Below are positions 6,791 through 18,200 of a stretch of 64,000 nt of DNA, piece by piece (position 1 is the first letter of the stretch; the number at the start of each line of letters is the position of its first letter). The stretch is taken from NCBI GenBank assembly GCA_963693105.1, contig OY843752.1, positions 992,001 through 1,056,000 on the forward strand, in the 5' to 3' direction. Source of the stretch: Oxydemutator sp963693105. GTDB lineage: Bacteria > Pseudomonadota > Gammaproteobacteria > Poriferisulfidales > Oxydemutatoraceae. The position numbers and the translations under genes were made by a program. The notes beneath the pieces were generated by a model that had not been told where the DNA came from, did not search any database, and saw only the letters and a list, made by a program, of their open reading frames with translations.

Positions 6791-7941
6791 TGCCCGGCCC
6801 GCCGCTGTCACCCGGCGCGATGTTGGGCGTTCTCGGCGGCGGCCAGCTTGGGCGCATGTTCGTCACCGAGGCGCGCACCCTGGGCTACCGCACGGCGGTG
6901 CTGGACCCCGACCGCGACAGTCCCGCAGGCGCCATCGCCGACCTTCACCTGTGCGCCGGCTACCCGGACGACGCTGCGCTGGCGCGCTTTGCGCGCGCCT
7001 GCGACGCGGTCACCACCGAGTTCGAGAACGTGCCGGCGGCGGCGCTTGAACATCTGCAACGCGCCGGCGTGCCGGTTTGTCCCGGCATCCAGCCGCTGCG
7101 CATCGCCCAGGACCGCATCGCCGAAAAAAACTTTCTGCGCGAGGCCGGCCTCGCCGTCACGCCGTTCATCGAGGTGCATCGCGCCGCCGACCTGGCGGAT
7201 GCGTTCGCGCGTCTGAAGCCGCCGCTGATTCTGAAGAGCGCGCGCTTCGGCTACGACGGCAAGGGGCAGGCCGCAATCGCGTGCGAGCGCGAGGCGGCGG
7301 CGGCGTTCGAGGCGATGGGCGGCGTCGCCTGCATCGCCGAGCAGCGGGTGGACCTGGCCTGCGAGATTTCGGTCATCCTGGCGCGCTCGCGCGACGGCGG
7401 CTGCGCCGTTTTCCCGGTCGCCGAGAACCGCCACCGCGACGGCATTTTGCACAGCACATCGGTGCCGGCGTCGGCGCCGGACGCGCTGCAGGACGAGGCG
7501 CGCGCGCAGGCGGTGCGCGCCGCCGAGGCGATGGAGTACTGCGGCGTGCTCGCGGTCGAGTTCTTCGTCACGCGCGACGGCGGCCTGCTTGCCAACGAGT
7601 TTGCGCCGCGCCCGCACAACAGCGGCCATTACACGCTCGACGCCTGCGCGGCGTCGCAGTTTCAACAACAAGCGCGGATGATGTGCGCGCTGCCCGCCGC
7701 CGACACGCGCCTGCTGACGCCCGTCGTCATGGTCAATCTGCTGGGCGAGCTCTGGCGCGACGGCGCGCCGCCGCCGTGGGATGCGCTGCGGTCCGAACCG
7801 CGCGCGCGGCTGCATCTGTACGGCAAACGCACGGCGCGGCGCGGGCGCAAGATGGGGCATTTCTGCCTGCTCGGCGACGACGTCGCGGTGCTGCGGCGCC
7901 GCGCCGGGGAAATCCACCGGAGGCTGGCCGGTGGCGACTGA
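6790..7941 (+). CDS. purK: N5-carboxyaminoimidazole ribonucleotide synthetase PurK
   Basis: The 383-residue ATP-grasp enzyme converts AIR, ATP and bicarbonate to N5-CAIR in purine synthesis. It has the N-terminal GVLGGGQLGRM loop, the TEFENVPAAAL segment, the ATP-grasp lysine region (LILKSARFGYDGKGQ) and the catalytic NEFAPRPHNSGHYTLDAC motif. Length and order match PurK. An internal Met11 just before the GVLGGGQLGRM loop could also be the start. The partner mutase PurE is encoded 19 kb away at 26919, beyond the giant gene. In many bacteria purE and purK are adjacent, so the giant gene and the reductase gene stand between two halves of a usual pair. Confidence 0.92.
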   Translation: MPGPPLSPGAMLGVLGGGQLGRMFVTEARTLGYRTAVLDPDRDSPAGAIADLHLCAGYPDDAALARFARACDAVTTEFENVPAAALEHLQRAGVPVCPGIQPLRIAQDRIAEKNFLREAGLAVTPFIEVHRAADLADAFARLKPPLILKSARFGYDGKGQAAIACEREAAAAFEAMGGVACIAEQRVDLACEISVILARSRDGGCAVFPVAENRHRDGILHSTSVPASAPDALQDEARAQAVRAAEAMEYCGVLAVEFFVTRDGGLLANEFAPRPHNSGHYTLDACAASQFQQQARMMCALPAADTRLLTPVVMVNLLGELWRDGAPPPWDALRSEPRARLHLYGKRTARRGRKMGHFCLLGDDVAVLRRRAGEIHRRLAGGD

Positions 7942-8923
7942 AGCACGGGCCTTTCGCATCCACCAGTCCGCCGGAGAGGCGTTTCGCGCCGGTCTCGAAC
8001 CGGTGCGTTTCGCCGCGCCCGCCGCCGGTGAAGTCCTGATCGAGGTTCATTATTCCGGCGTCAATTACAAGGACGCGCTGGCAGGCGCCAACGCCGCGCC
8101 CATTCTCAGAACCAGCCCGCTGACCGGCGGCATTGACCTCGCAGGCGTCGTCGTCGAGAGCGCGGCGCCCGCCGTCGAGGCCGGAACCGAAGTGCTGGTC
8201 ACCGGCGCCGGTCTCGGTGAAACCCGCGACGGCGGCTACGCGCCGTACGCCGTCGTGCCTGCGGACATCGTCGTGCCGCTTCCGGCGCCGCTCGACCTGC
8301 GCGGCGCCATGATCATCGGCACCGCCGGTTTCACCGCGGCGCTCGCGCTGGAGCGGATGCACGCCAACGGCCAGCGTCCCGACCACGGCCCGGTGCTGGT
8401 CACCGGCGCCGGCGGCGGCGTCGGCGGTTTCGCCGTGCATCTGCTGTCGAGACTCGGTTACGAAGCCGTCGCCTCGACGCGCGACCCGCGCCGCTCGCGG
8501 GAGGATCTCGAAAAACTCGGCGCCGCGCGCGTCACCGGCACGGTGGAAGCGCCTGCCGGGGCGCTGGGCGCGGCGCAGTGGGGCGGCGCGATTGACAACC
8601 TCGGCGGCGCGGCGGCGGCGGCGGCGCTCGCGACGACGCGGCCCTGGGGCAACGTCGTCAGCATCGGCCTGGCGGAATCCGCGAACCTGCCTGCGACGGT
8701 GCTGCCGTTCATCGTCCGCGGCGTCAGCCTGCTCGGCGTCACTTCCGCGAACTGCCCGATGGACTGGAAGCGGCGCATCTGGAAACGTCTCGCCCGTACC
8801 GTGCTGCCGCAATGTCTCGACGACATGCTCGCCGCCACGGTCACGCTGAGCGACTTGCCGGACTGCTTCAAGCGAGTGCTGGCAGGCGAAGTCCGCGGTC
8901 GTTTTCTGGTTCGCTGCCGCTGA
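7931..8923 (+). CDS. YhdH/AcuI-family zinc-free alcohol dehydrogenase (acryloyl-CoA reductase type)
   Basis: The 330-residue medium-chain dehydrogenase starts at a GTG that overlaps the end of purK by 11 bp. It carries the quinone-oxidoreductase pattern: EVHYSGVNYKDALAG near the N terminus, TSPLTGGIDLAGVV, and the NADPH-binding VLVTGAGGGVGGFAV. It lacks the cysteines that bind zinc in classical alcohol dehydrogenases. The sequence TSANCPMDWKRRIWKRL near the C terminus is typical of the YhdH/AcuI branch, which reduces acryloyl-CoA to propionyl-CoA. Length equals that family's usual 324-330 residues. Nothing nearby explains its presence in a purine operon. Confidence 0.82.
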   Translation: MATEARAFRIHQSAGEAFRAGLEPVRFAAPAAGEVLIEVHYSGVNYKDALAGANAAPILRTSPLTGGIDLAGVVVESAAPAVEAGTEVLVTGAGLGETRDGGYAPYAVVPADIVVPLPAPLDLRGAMIIGTAGFTAALALERMHANGQRPDHGPVLVTGAGGGVGGFAVHLLSRLGYEAVASTRDPRRSREDLEKLGAARVTGTVEAPAGALGAAQWGGAIDNLGGAAAAAALATTRPWGNVVSIGLAESANLPATVLPFIVRGVSLLGVTSANCPMDWKRRIWKRLARTVLPQCLDDMLAATVTLSDLPDCFKRVLAGEVRGRFLVRCR

Positions 8924-9057
8924 CCGGCGATACAACCGGAGCCGGGACAGGCCGGAAGCGAAAAGCGCATGGCGTGCCGATTGTCACGGCGCCGGCGCTT
9001 GCCGCCGCTTTGCCCCGGCAGCCAGGTGCATGGTTTATCGGGGATTTCTGGCCGAGG

Positions 9058-9086
9058 TTGCCAAGTGCGGGAACAGTCTGTATTAT
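9058..9086 (+). promoter_or_regulatory. Sigma-70-type promoter for the giant gene
   Basis: A TTGCCA hexamer (9058-9063) and a TATTAT hexamer (9081-9086) are separated by 17 bp. Each matches the consensus at five of six positions. Transcription would start near 9093, leaving a leader of about 125 nt. This would let the giant gene be expressed independently of the purK operon. Confidence 0.55.
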
Positions 9087-9095
9087 CTGCACTCT

Positions 9096-9119
9096 TGTCA
9101 GGGGTTGGGACGCCTGACA
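9096..9119 (+). promoter_or_regulatory. Stem-loop in the giant gene's 5' leader
   Basis: The arms TGTCAGG (9096-9102) and CCTGACA (9113-9119) are perfect inverted repeats around a 10-nt loop. It sits right at the predicted transcript 5' end, so it could protect the mRNA or be an operator. No T-tract follows, so it is not a terminator. Confidence 0.35.
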
Positions 9120-9216
9120 GAAACCTATGCGGAACTGGCGACCATACTTTCATGTGCAGTTGTACAGAGACCCGGAACCCGTGTTTGTACATTCGACTAT
9201 TCGTTAAACAAGAATC

Positions 9217-12200
9217 ATGATGTTGCAAAACAATGTTTTCACGGCCCGGCGCATTGCGGCCGCCGGATTTTTTTATCTGGCATTTATCTGGTCGGCGTCG
9301 GCACAGGCACAGACCTGCGAGGTTGGAGTTGACAGGACCAATGACAGTGGCAATCAGAGCGTGAGTCAGGGCACTACCTTTCATGTGCCGATTACTTTCA
9401 GCAGCGGGTGCGGCAGCATCGTTACAGGTGGGGCCAAAGTGCGGGTTACGTATTTCATGGGGCCTTATTCCGGGTTTGACAACATCGTTCAAGCGTTGGG
9501 CGCCTTCCAGCCTCATGCACAACCCCAGCCTGATGCACAAGGGGATAATTTTGGTGAAGGAGCGGTTCTATTTAGAATCAGCAGGCGCAGCTGGTGGGAG
9601 TTCACGGCGGCCGAGATTGCCGAAGGGAGCGGTACGATTCCGTTCTACGTCGTTCCCACGGCGCCGATTAATGCTCAATTCCACTTCAGTATAGTAGATA
9701 CTGTACAGAACGGCTATCGTGCTGCCGACGGGAACCTCTATGCAACGAATGCATCCTTCAGATTCGGCAGCAGTGGCCTGTCAATCGGCATAACCGGCGC
9801 TGTCGATTTGTTAGATGTCATGGGCGCGGTTGACTCCAACATCCTCCTTGCCCATGCTTTTAATCGCCGGGTGGCGCCTTTCACACAGCGAGGTGGAGGA
9901 GGAACAGCAGGCGACCTTAACACTCAGTCTAGCGGCTTTGTCGTCCGCTCCGGCCTTTTCACCGTCACCGCACCTTCCACCCCGCCGCCGCCCCCTTCCC
10001 CCACTGTGACTGTGAGTGCGACTGTCGGCACGAACCAGACGGTGACCGAGGGCAATTCCGTGACCCTGAGCGGCACCGTCAGCTCCACCGTGGACGCCAC
10101 CCTGGCTTATCAATGGTTGCAGACCGACAGCGACGGTGATTCCCTTGCCAGTGGCAGTCCGAGGCGGGTGACTTTGACGAACGGCGACGGAACGCAGGCG
10201 ATGGTCAGAACTCTGACCGCGAACGCGACTTTCACTGCGCCGGATGTTAGCGCGACGGAAAATTACCACTTTCGCTTGATTGCCACTGCCACTGCGACTG
10301 GCCAGCCTGGCAGCACGACCCGGTCCCAGGTGGTAACCATCGCCGTCGAAAACCAGGCCATCGCCCCCACCGCCCCCACCGTGACTGTCGGCCCGGACCA
10401 GACGGTGTTTGATGGCGACACAGTTACACTCACAGGCAACGTTTCCGGCGGCGACGGCAATCTCACTTATCAGTGGCAGCAGATTACCAGTTCAACCGAC
10501 ACCACTGTCATCACCAGCGGCGCCGGCTGGGCTGGCGCCCTCGCCCCCGCAGCCTCCGCAGCCCCCGGCGCAGACGGCTTGTCCAACGCCACCTTCACCG
10601 CCCCCAATCAGATTACGAGCGCGGAGTATGTTTTCCTGCTCACCGGCACAGGCGGCGGTGTCAGCACAACCGGCACCGTCGTCGTCACCGTCGTTGACAA
10701 CGACCCCCCGGCGGTGCCGGCAATTGAAAACAGCGTTTCCGGCGGCCTCGACCCGAATCGCTTGCCGGAGGACACGGTGAACGCGGGAAGTGTCTTTTTC
10801 AGCAGCCCCGGCATTACAAACCCGGACGGCGACGCGCTGACTCAGCTCTGGACGGCCATGCCGACCTCGCCGGCCATTGTGTTTGGCAACGGCGGGAGGT
10901 TTCCGGCCGCCTCATACAGCACGCCGGAATTGTCGCCGGAACAGCGCGCGATTGTATATACCATTACCTTCACCACCACCGACACCCAGGGCAATATGGC
11001 AATCGCTACTACTGCCATAACCGTGATTGACGACGACGGTATCCCCACAGCCGACGCCGGCGCTGACCAGGATGCTGTGAACGCTGGCGATACTGTGACG
11101 CTGGACGGCAGCAACAGCCTTAACAGTGCCGGGGTCATTGCCGGAACCGGAGACCTTGACTACCATTGGGAACAAGTTGACGCGCCGCAGCCCGGCGCCA
11201 CGACCCTGAGCGATATAACAATCACGGACGACAGGATGGCCACCGCGACCTTCGTCGCTCCGTCCAGCACAGGCGCACGCTACTTCAGACTCAGCGTCAC
11301 TGACAATATCACCGGGCGGTCGCACTCTGGTTTTGTGACGATTACGGTGAGTGAACAGGCCGCCACCGCCCCCACCGTGAATGCCGGCTCGAACCAGACG
11401 GTGTTTGATGGCGACACAGTTACACTCACAGGCAACGTTTCCGGCGGCGACGGCGCTCTCACTTATCAGTGGCAGCAGATTACCAGTTTAGCCGACCACA
11501 CTGTCATCACCGGCGGCACTGGCTGGGCCACCGCCCTCACCCCCGCAGCCTCCGCAACCCCCGGCGCAGGCGGCGTGTCCAACGCCACCTTCACCGCCCC
11601 CAATCAGATAACGAGCGCGGACTATGTCTTCCTGCTCACCGGCACCGGCACCGGCGGTAGCACAACCGACACCGTCGTCGTCACCGTCGTTGACGATGAT
11701 CCGCCGGTGGTGTCGAGTATTGAGAACACCTACAGGGGGGACTTGGCTCGTGTGCCGGAGAACGAGGAACTGGGCGATTTCGAAGAGTTAGTAGCCACCG
11801 TTACAAACGCCCCGGACAACGACACGCTGACTTATGCCTGGATGGCCTCGCCGGCCTCGCCGGGCATTACTTTTGACCCCACCGATGCCACCGGCTCTGC
11901 CGGTGTCCAGCGCACCGATTACGCCACGCCGGAACTGACGGCGCAACAGCGCGCGATTGTATATACCATTACCTTCACCGCCACCGACAGCCAGGGCAAT
12001 GTGGGAACCGCTACTACTACCATGACCGTGATTGACGGCGACGGCAGACCCACAGCCGATGCTGGCGCCGACCAGACTGTGGCCGCCGGCCAGACTGTGG
12101 TACTGGACGGCAGCGGCAGCCTCAACAGTGCCGGGGTCGTTGCCGGAACCGGAGACCTCGATTACACCTGGGTACAAACCAGCGACGGTAGTGGGAACCC

Positions 12201-15200
12201 TGCCGTGTTGAGCGAAGTGGCTTTGTCGAATGCCATGTCCGCCACCGCGACCTTCGCCGCTCCGGCCAGCACAGGCCCACGGTTCTTCAGACTCTCCGTC
12301 AGTGACAATATCGTCGGGGGAGGAGGGGTCGTGGATTATGTGCGGATTGGAGTGGTTGGGGCGCCGATGGTTGATGTCGGGACTAATTGCATAGACAGCG
12401 ACTTCACTTGCGGGCAGTCGGTGACCGAGGGCGCTTCCGTGACCCTGAGCGGCACCGTCAGCTCCACCGTGGACGCCACCCTGGCTTATCAATGGTTGCA
12501 GACCGACAGCGACGGTGATTCCCTTGCCAGCGGCAGTCCGAGGGTGGCTTTGACAGACGATACCGGAACGCAGGAGACGGTCACATCTCTGACCGCGAAC
12601 GCGACTTTCACTGCGCCGGATGTTAGCGCGATGGAAAATTACTACTTTCGCTTGATTGCCACTGCCACTGCGGCTGGCCAGGTTGGCGGCGCGACCCAGT
12701 CCCAGGTGGTAACCATCGGCGTCGAAAACCAGGCGGCCGCCCCCGACATTCGTGTCGGCTGGCGGGTGGCTGACCGCACCAGAACAATCAGCGAGAATGC
12801 CGGGACGGTTGGCCTGTTCGCCGAGATTCTTGAGCCGGAGGCCGGAACGTCTCTTGGTGGCATCGCAGATTTCACCTTCAGGGCGAGTATCACGGGCGGC
12901 AACACCGGCGACTATGCGCTGGGCAGCGCCGGCAACCAGACCGTCACGCTCGGCGAGAGCAGCCGCAGTGCGCAAGTGTCCGTCACGATTACAGACGACG
13001 CCCTCAATGAGGCGACGGAGACTTTCACCGTCGTCCTCGACAGCTTGTCTGACAGCAGCGTTCAGTTCACCGCCGCCACCACCGCCGCCACCGTGACCAT
13101 CACCGACAACGATGCCATCACCGCCACCATCGAAGGCCCGGCGACGGCGCAGGAGGGCGCGCAGGCTTCTTTCACCGTGAGGCTGAGCGGCGAGTCGCAG
13201 GGCGAGGTGACTGTGCAACTGGACGTGAGCGGCGTGACCCCGGCCGACTACACCTTGCCGGCGGAGGGGGACTCGGTCATGATCCGCGCTGGCGCCACCA
13301 CAGCCAGCTATGTCGTCACACTGGAGAATGACGTGCTGAATGAGGCGACTGAGGATCTTGTTGTCTCCATCGGCACGATTACACCCGGCTCCGGGGCGGG
13401 CGTTGTAACGGCCGCCGGCTCGCCGTCGAATTCAGCGACGACGGAGATCATGGACAGCAACCCGGTTTCCATAACCCTCCCCGTCACTGAGGCGACGACG
13501 CGGGTGGGGGAGGGCGGTACCGCCACGTTGAATGTCCGTCTGAGCATTGTGTCGGCGGGGGCGATTACCGCGACCTACAGCATCACAGGCGTGGAAGGCA
13601 GCGACTACGACAACACGGTCGCCACCGGCAGTGTCCGCATTGACGCCGGTCAAATTTCCGGCCAAATCAGGATACCGATTCGTGCCGATGGGGTGGGAGA
13701 GCCTGATGAGACGCTGACCGTGCGACTGACCGGAGCCGAGGGTGCGAGTGCGGCGGGTGTGGTTACCATTGGTAGTGACAACAGCGTCGATATAACCATC
13801 CCGGCGAGTGAGGCGGCGGTGCAGACCTTTACGCTTGCAGGCCCGTCGCAGATAAGCGAGGGCGGAGCGGGCACTTACACGCTCACCCGCAGCGGCGTCG
13901 ATTTGAGCGCCACTCTCTCCGTCAACTGGAACGCCGTCGGCGGCACTGTCACCGGCGCCGATTTCAACGGTGGGACATTGCCGGGCGGCACAGTAGATTT
14001 TTCCGGTTCGCAGACGACCGGGACTTTCGCCATCGGGGCCTTCGACGACACCCTCAATGAGGCGGCGGAGACTTTCGCAATCCGGTTTGCTGCCGCCGGC
14101 GCGACAGTGCCCGATGACTACAGCGTCACCATCACCGACGACGATGCCATCACCGCCACCATCGAACGCGCCGGGGACGAGAATGTGCCGGAGGGCAGCA
14201 CGGCCGTGTTTAATGTCATCCTGAGCGGCGGCACGCCGACGGTGGATACCACCCTGTCGTACGCCATTAGCGGCACCGCCGTCAGCAATGACTACGCCGA
14301 CGACAGCGGAGGCAGCATCACCATTGAGGATCCTGCGACGCAGGGCCAGATTCGTATTTCCATCCTGGCCGACGAAGCGGCGGAGGATACCGAAACCCTG
14401 ATCGTGACGCTCACCGGTGGCAGCGGCGCCGGCACGGTCTCCATCGGCAGCGTCCCCGACAACGCCGCCAGCATCATGATTTCCACAATCGGGTCGGCAT
14501 CGGCACAGACACAGACCTGCGAGGTTGGAGTCGGCCAGAACAATCAGAATCAGAACGTGGGTCAGGGCACTACCTTGAATGTGCTGATTACCTTCAGTGA
14601 CGGGTGCGACAACGTTGTTTCGGATGGGAACATACTGCGGATTCCGTATTTCGTTTTGCCTTGGTCCGGGTTGTCCAACGTCGCTGCAGCGTTGGGCTCT
14701 CGCCAGCCTCATGGACAAGAAGATGCACTCCCACCCGATCTAAATAGAGAGGGAGATTTGGTTTGGAGAAGGCTCAGCCAACGCAGCTGGTGGGACTTCA
14801 CGTCGGCCGAGGTCGCCAACGGAAGCGGTCAGATTCCGTTCTACATCGTTCCCGGTGCGCCGCTCGGTGGTCAATTCCGCTTCCTTATAGTCGAGAGGAT
14901 AAGGAACGGCTACGCTACCCCCCTCCCCGATAGTAGTGTTTATGAGTTTGGGACTGTCTTCTCTTTCAGTGTAGTCAACGTAGGCGACACATTCTTCAGT
15001 GTAGTCGACGCAGCCAGCGCGTCACTCCGCGTAACCAACACTGTCGCAACGGGAGAGGGCGTGGTCAACGCCAGCGGTGTCAGTGCTTTTCATAGGCATG
15101 CGGCGGCTTTCCCAGGGGCATCTGGAGGAGGAGCAGGCACTTTTGGCGCGACGCACCTCGACGTGGTCGCCGGCTATGTCGTCCGCTCCGGCATTTACAC

Positions 15201-18200
15201 CGTCACCGCACCTTCCACCCCGCTGCCGACCCCTTCCCCCACTGCGACTGCCGGCCCGGACCAGACGGTGACCGAGGGCAATTTCGTGACCCTGAGCGGC
15301 ACCGTCAGCTCCACCGTGGACGCCACCCTGACTTATCAATGGTTGCAGACCGACAGCAGCGGTGATGCCCTTGCCGGCGACAGTGCGAGGCGGGTGACTT
15401 TGACGCACGGCGACGGAACGCAGCAGGCGGTCAGAGCTCTGACCGCGAACGCGACTTTCACTGCGCCGGATGTTAGCGCGACGGAAAATTACTACTTTCG
15501 CTTGAGTGCCACTGCCACTGCGACTGGCCAGTCTGCCAGCACGACCCAGTCCCGATTGGTAACCATCACCGTCGAAAACCAGGCCGCCCCCGACATTCGT
15601 GTCGGCTGGCGGGTGGCTGACCGCACCAGAACAATCAGCGAGAATGCCGGGACGATTAACCTGGCCGCCGAGATTCTTGAGCCGGAGGCCGGAACGTCTC
15701 TTGGTGGCATCGCAGATTTCACCTTCAGGGCGAGTATCATGGGCGGCAACACCGGCGACTATGCGCTGGGCAGCGGCGGCAACCAGACCGTCACGCTCGG
15801 CGACAGCACCCGCAGTGCGCAAGTGTCCGTCACGATTACAGACGACGTCCTCAATGAGGCGACGGAGACTTTCACCGTCGTCCTCGACAGCTTGTCCGAC
15901 AGCAGCGTTCAGTTCACCGACGCCGCCACCGCCGCCACCGTGATCATCACCGACAACGATGCCATCACCGCCACCATCGAAAGCGCCGGGGACGAGAATG
16001 TGGCGGAGGGCGGCATGGCCGCGTTTGTTGTTACCCTGAGCGGCGGCACGGCGACGGTGGCGACCACCCTGTTGTACGAGATCGGCGGCACCGACATAGA
16101 CGCCAGTGACTACAGAGACGACGGCAACGGCAGCATCACCATTCCGACGGGTTCTACGACGAGGACCATCAGTATTCTCATCCTGGCCGACATAGCGGGG
16201 GAGAGTACCGAAACCCTGGTCGTGACGCTCACCGGCGGCAGCGGCGCCGGCACGGTCTCCATCGGCAGCGTCCCCGACAACGCCGCCCGCATCATGATTT
16301 CCACGAACGAGGCGGCGTCGCATATCTTTGCGATTGAAGGCCCGCTGGCAATAAACGAAGGCGAAGGGAGCACTTACACACTCACCCGCACCGGCCCCGA
16401 CCTGGCTGATGGCAGGCTCTTCGTTGCCTGGGAGGCCGTCGCCGGTACTGCCACCGCCGCCGATTTCAGCGGCGGGCTGCCGGACGGCAGAGTGGAGTTT
16501 ACCGGTGTGCAGACGACCGCGACTTTCTCCATCAACATCCTCGATGACGCCCTCAATGAGGCGGCGGAGACTTTCACGATCGAGTTCAGTGCCGCCGGGG
16601 TAGTGCCCTTGCCCTACAGCGTCACCATCAACGACAACGATGCCATCACCGCCACCATCGAACGTGTCGGGGATGATGAGAATGTGGCGGAGGGCAGCAC
16701 GGCCGTGTTCAATGTCACCCTGAGCGGCGCCACGCCGACGGTGGAGACCACGCTGTCGTACGGCATCGACGGCGGCACTGGACATGACACCGGTGACTTC
16801 GCCGACCCCGGCAGCGGCAGCATCACCATTGCGGAGGCTACGACGCAGGGGCAGATTCGTATTTCCATCCTGGCCGACGAAGCGGCGGAGGATACCGAAA
16901 CCCTGATCGTGACGCTCGACGACATCATGGCCCCCGGCGGCGGCGCGGTCTCCATCGGCACCACCGACACCGCCAGTATCACGATTCCCTTGAACGCGGG
17001 AGCGGTACGGACTTTTGAGCTGACAGGCACGTCGCCGATAACGATAAGCGAAGGCGACATGGCGACTTACACGCTCAGCCGCGACGGTTCCGATTTGAGC
17101 GCCCCGCTCTCCGTCAACTGGGAGGCCGTCGCCGGTACTGCCACCGGCGCCGATTTCAGCGGTGGGACATTGTCGAGCGGCACAGTAGTTTTTACCGGTT
17201 CGCAGATGACCGGGACTTTCGACATCGCCACCTTCGACGACACCCTCAATGAGGCGGCGGAGACTTTCACAATCCGGTTCAGTGGCGACGGCGACACGGT
17301 AGTAGTGCCCGGGGACCACAGTGTCACCATCACCGACAACGATGCCATCACCGCCACCATCGCGCTTGACGGGGACGAGAATGTGGCGGAGGGCGGCATG
17401 GCCATGTTTGTTGTTACCCTGAGCGGCGGCACGGCGACGGCGGCGACCATGCTGTCGTACGGGATCAGCGGCGTCAACATAGAGGCCAATGACTACACAG
17501 ACGACGATGGCGGCAGCATCACCATTCAGACGGGTTCTACGACGGGGAGCATCACTATTTCCATCCTGGCCGACGACGATACGCAGAGTGCGGAGAGTAC
17601 CGAAACCCTGATCGTGACGCTCAACAACATCGACGCCCCCGGCGGCGGCGATGTCGCCATCGGCGGCGCTCCCGACAACGCCGCCAGTATTATGATTCCC
17701 GCGGACGATGCGTCGCAAACCTTTGCGATTGAAGGCCCGCAGGCAATAGACGAAGGCAGCACGGAGACTTACACGCTCCGCCGCACCGGCGTCGGCCTGG
17801 GTGCTGACACTCTCTCCGTCACCTGGAACACCGTCGCCGACACTGCCACCGGCGCCGATTTCGGCAGCGGGCTGCCGGGCGGCACAGTGAGTTTTACCGG
17901 TTCGCAGACGACCATGGCTTTCTCCATCACCATCCTCGACGACACCCTCAATGAGGCGGCGGAGACTTTCACAATCGAGTTCAGTGCCGCCGGCGAGACG
18001 GTATCAGTGCCCGGCGACCACAGCGTCACCATCACCGACAACGATGCCATCACCGCCACCATCGAACGCGCCGGGGACGAGAATGTGGCGGAGGGCGGCA
18101 CGGCTATGTTCGATGTCACCCTGAGCGGCGGCACGCCGACGACGGATACCACCCTGTCGTACAGCATCGACGGCGTTGCCGACAGTGACTTCGAAGACCT

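Larger units (their letters stand above)
8924..9216. other. Intergenic region upstream of the giant gene
   Basis: This 293-bp gap holds no convincing coding sequence. Its first half is GC-rich like the upstream gene and its second half is clearly AT-richer, like the start of the giant gene. It contains a good sigma-70-type promoter candidate at 9058-9086 and a small stem-loop at 9096-9119. There is no strong Shine-Dalgarno sequence before the ATG at 9217; the upstream bases read TAAACAAGAATC. Confidence 0.5.

Noticed and set aside
9030..9332. A 100-codon frame overlapping the start of the giant gene
   Set aside because: It has no homology I recognise, overlaps the predicted promoter and stem-loop, and runs into the giant gene in another frame.
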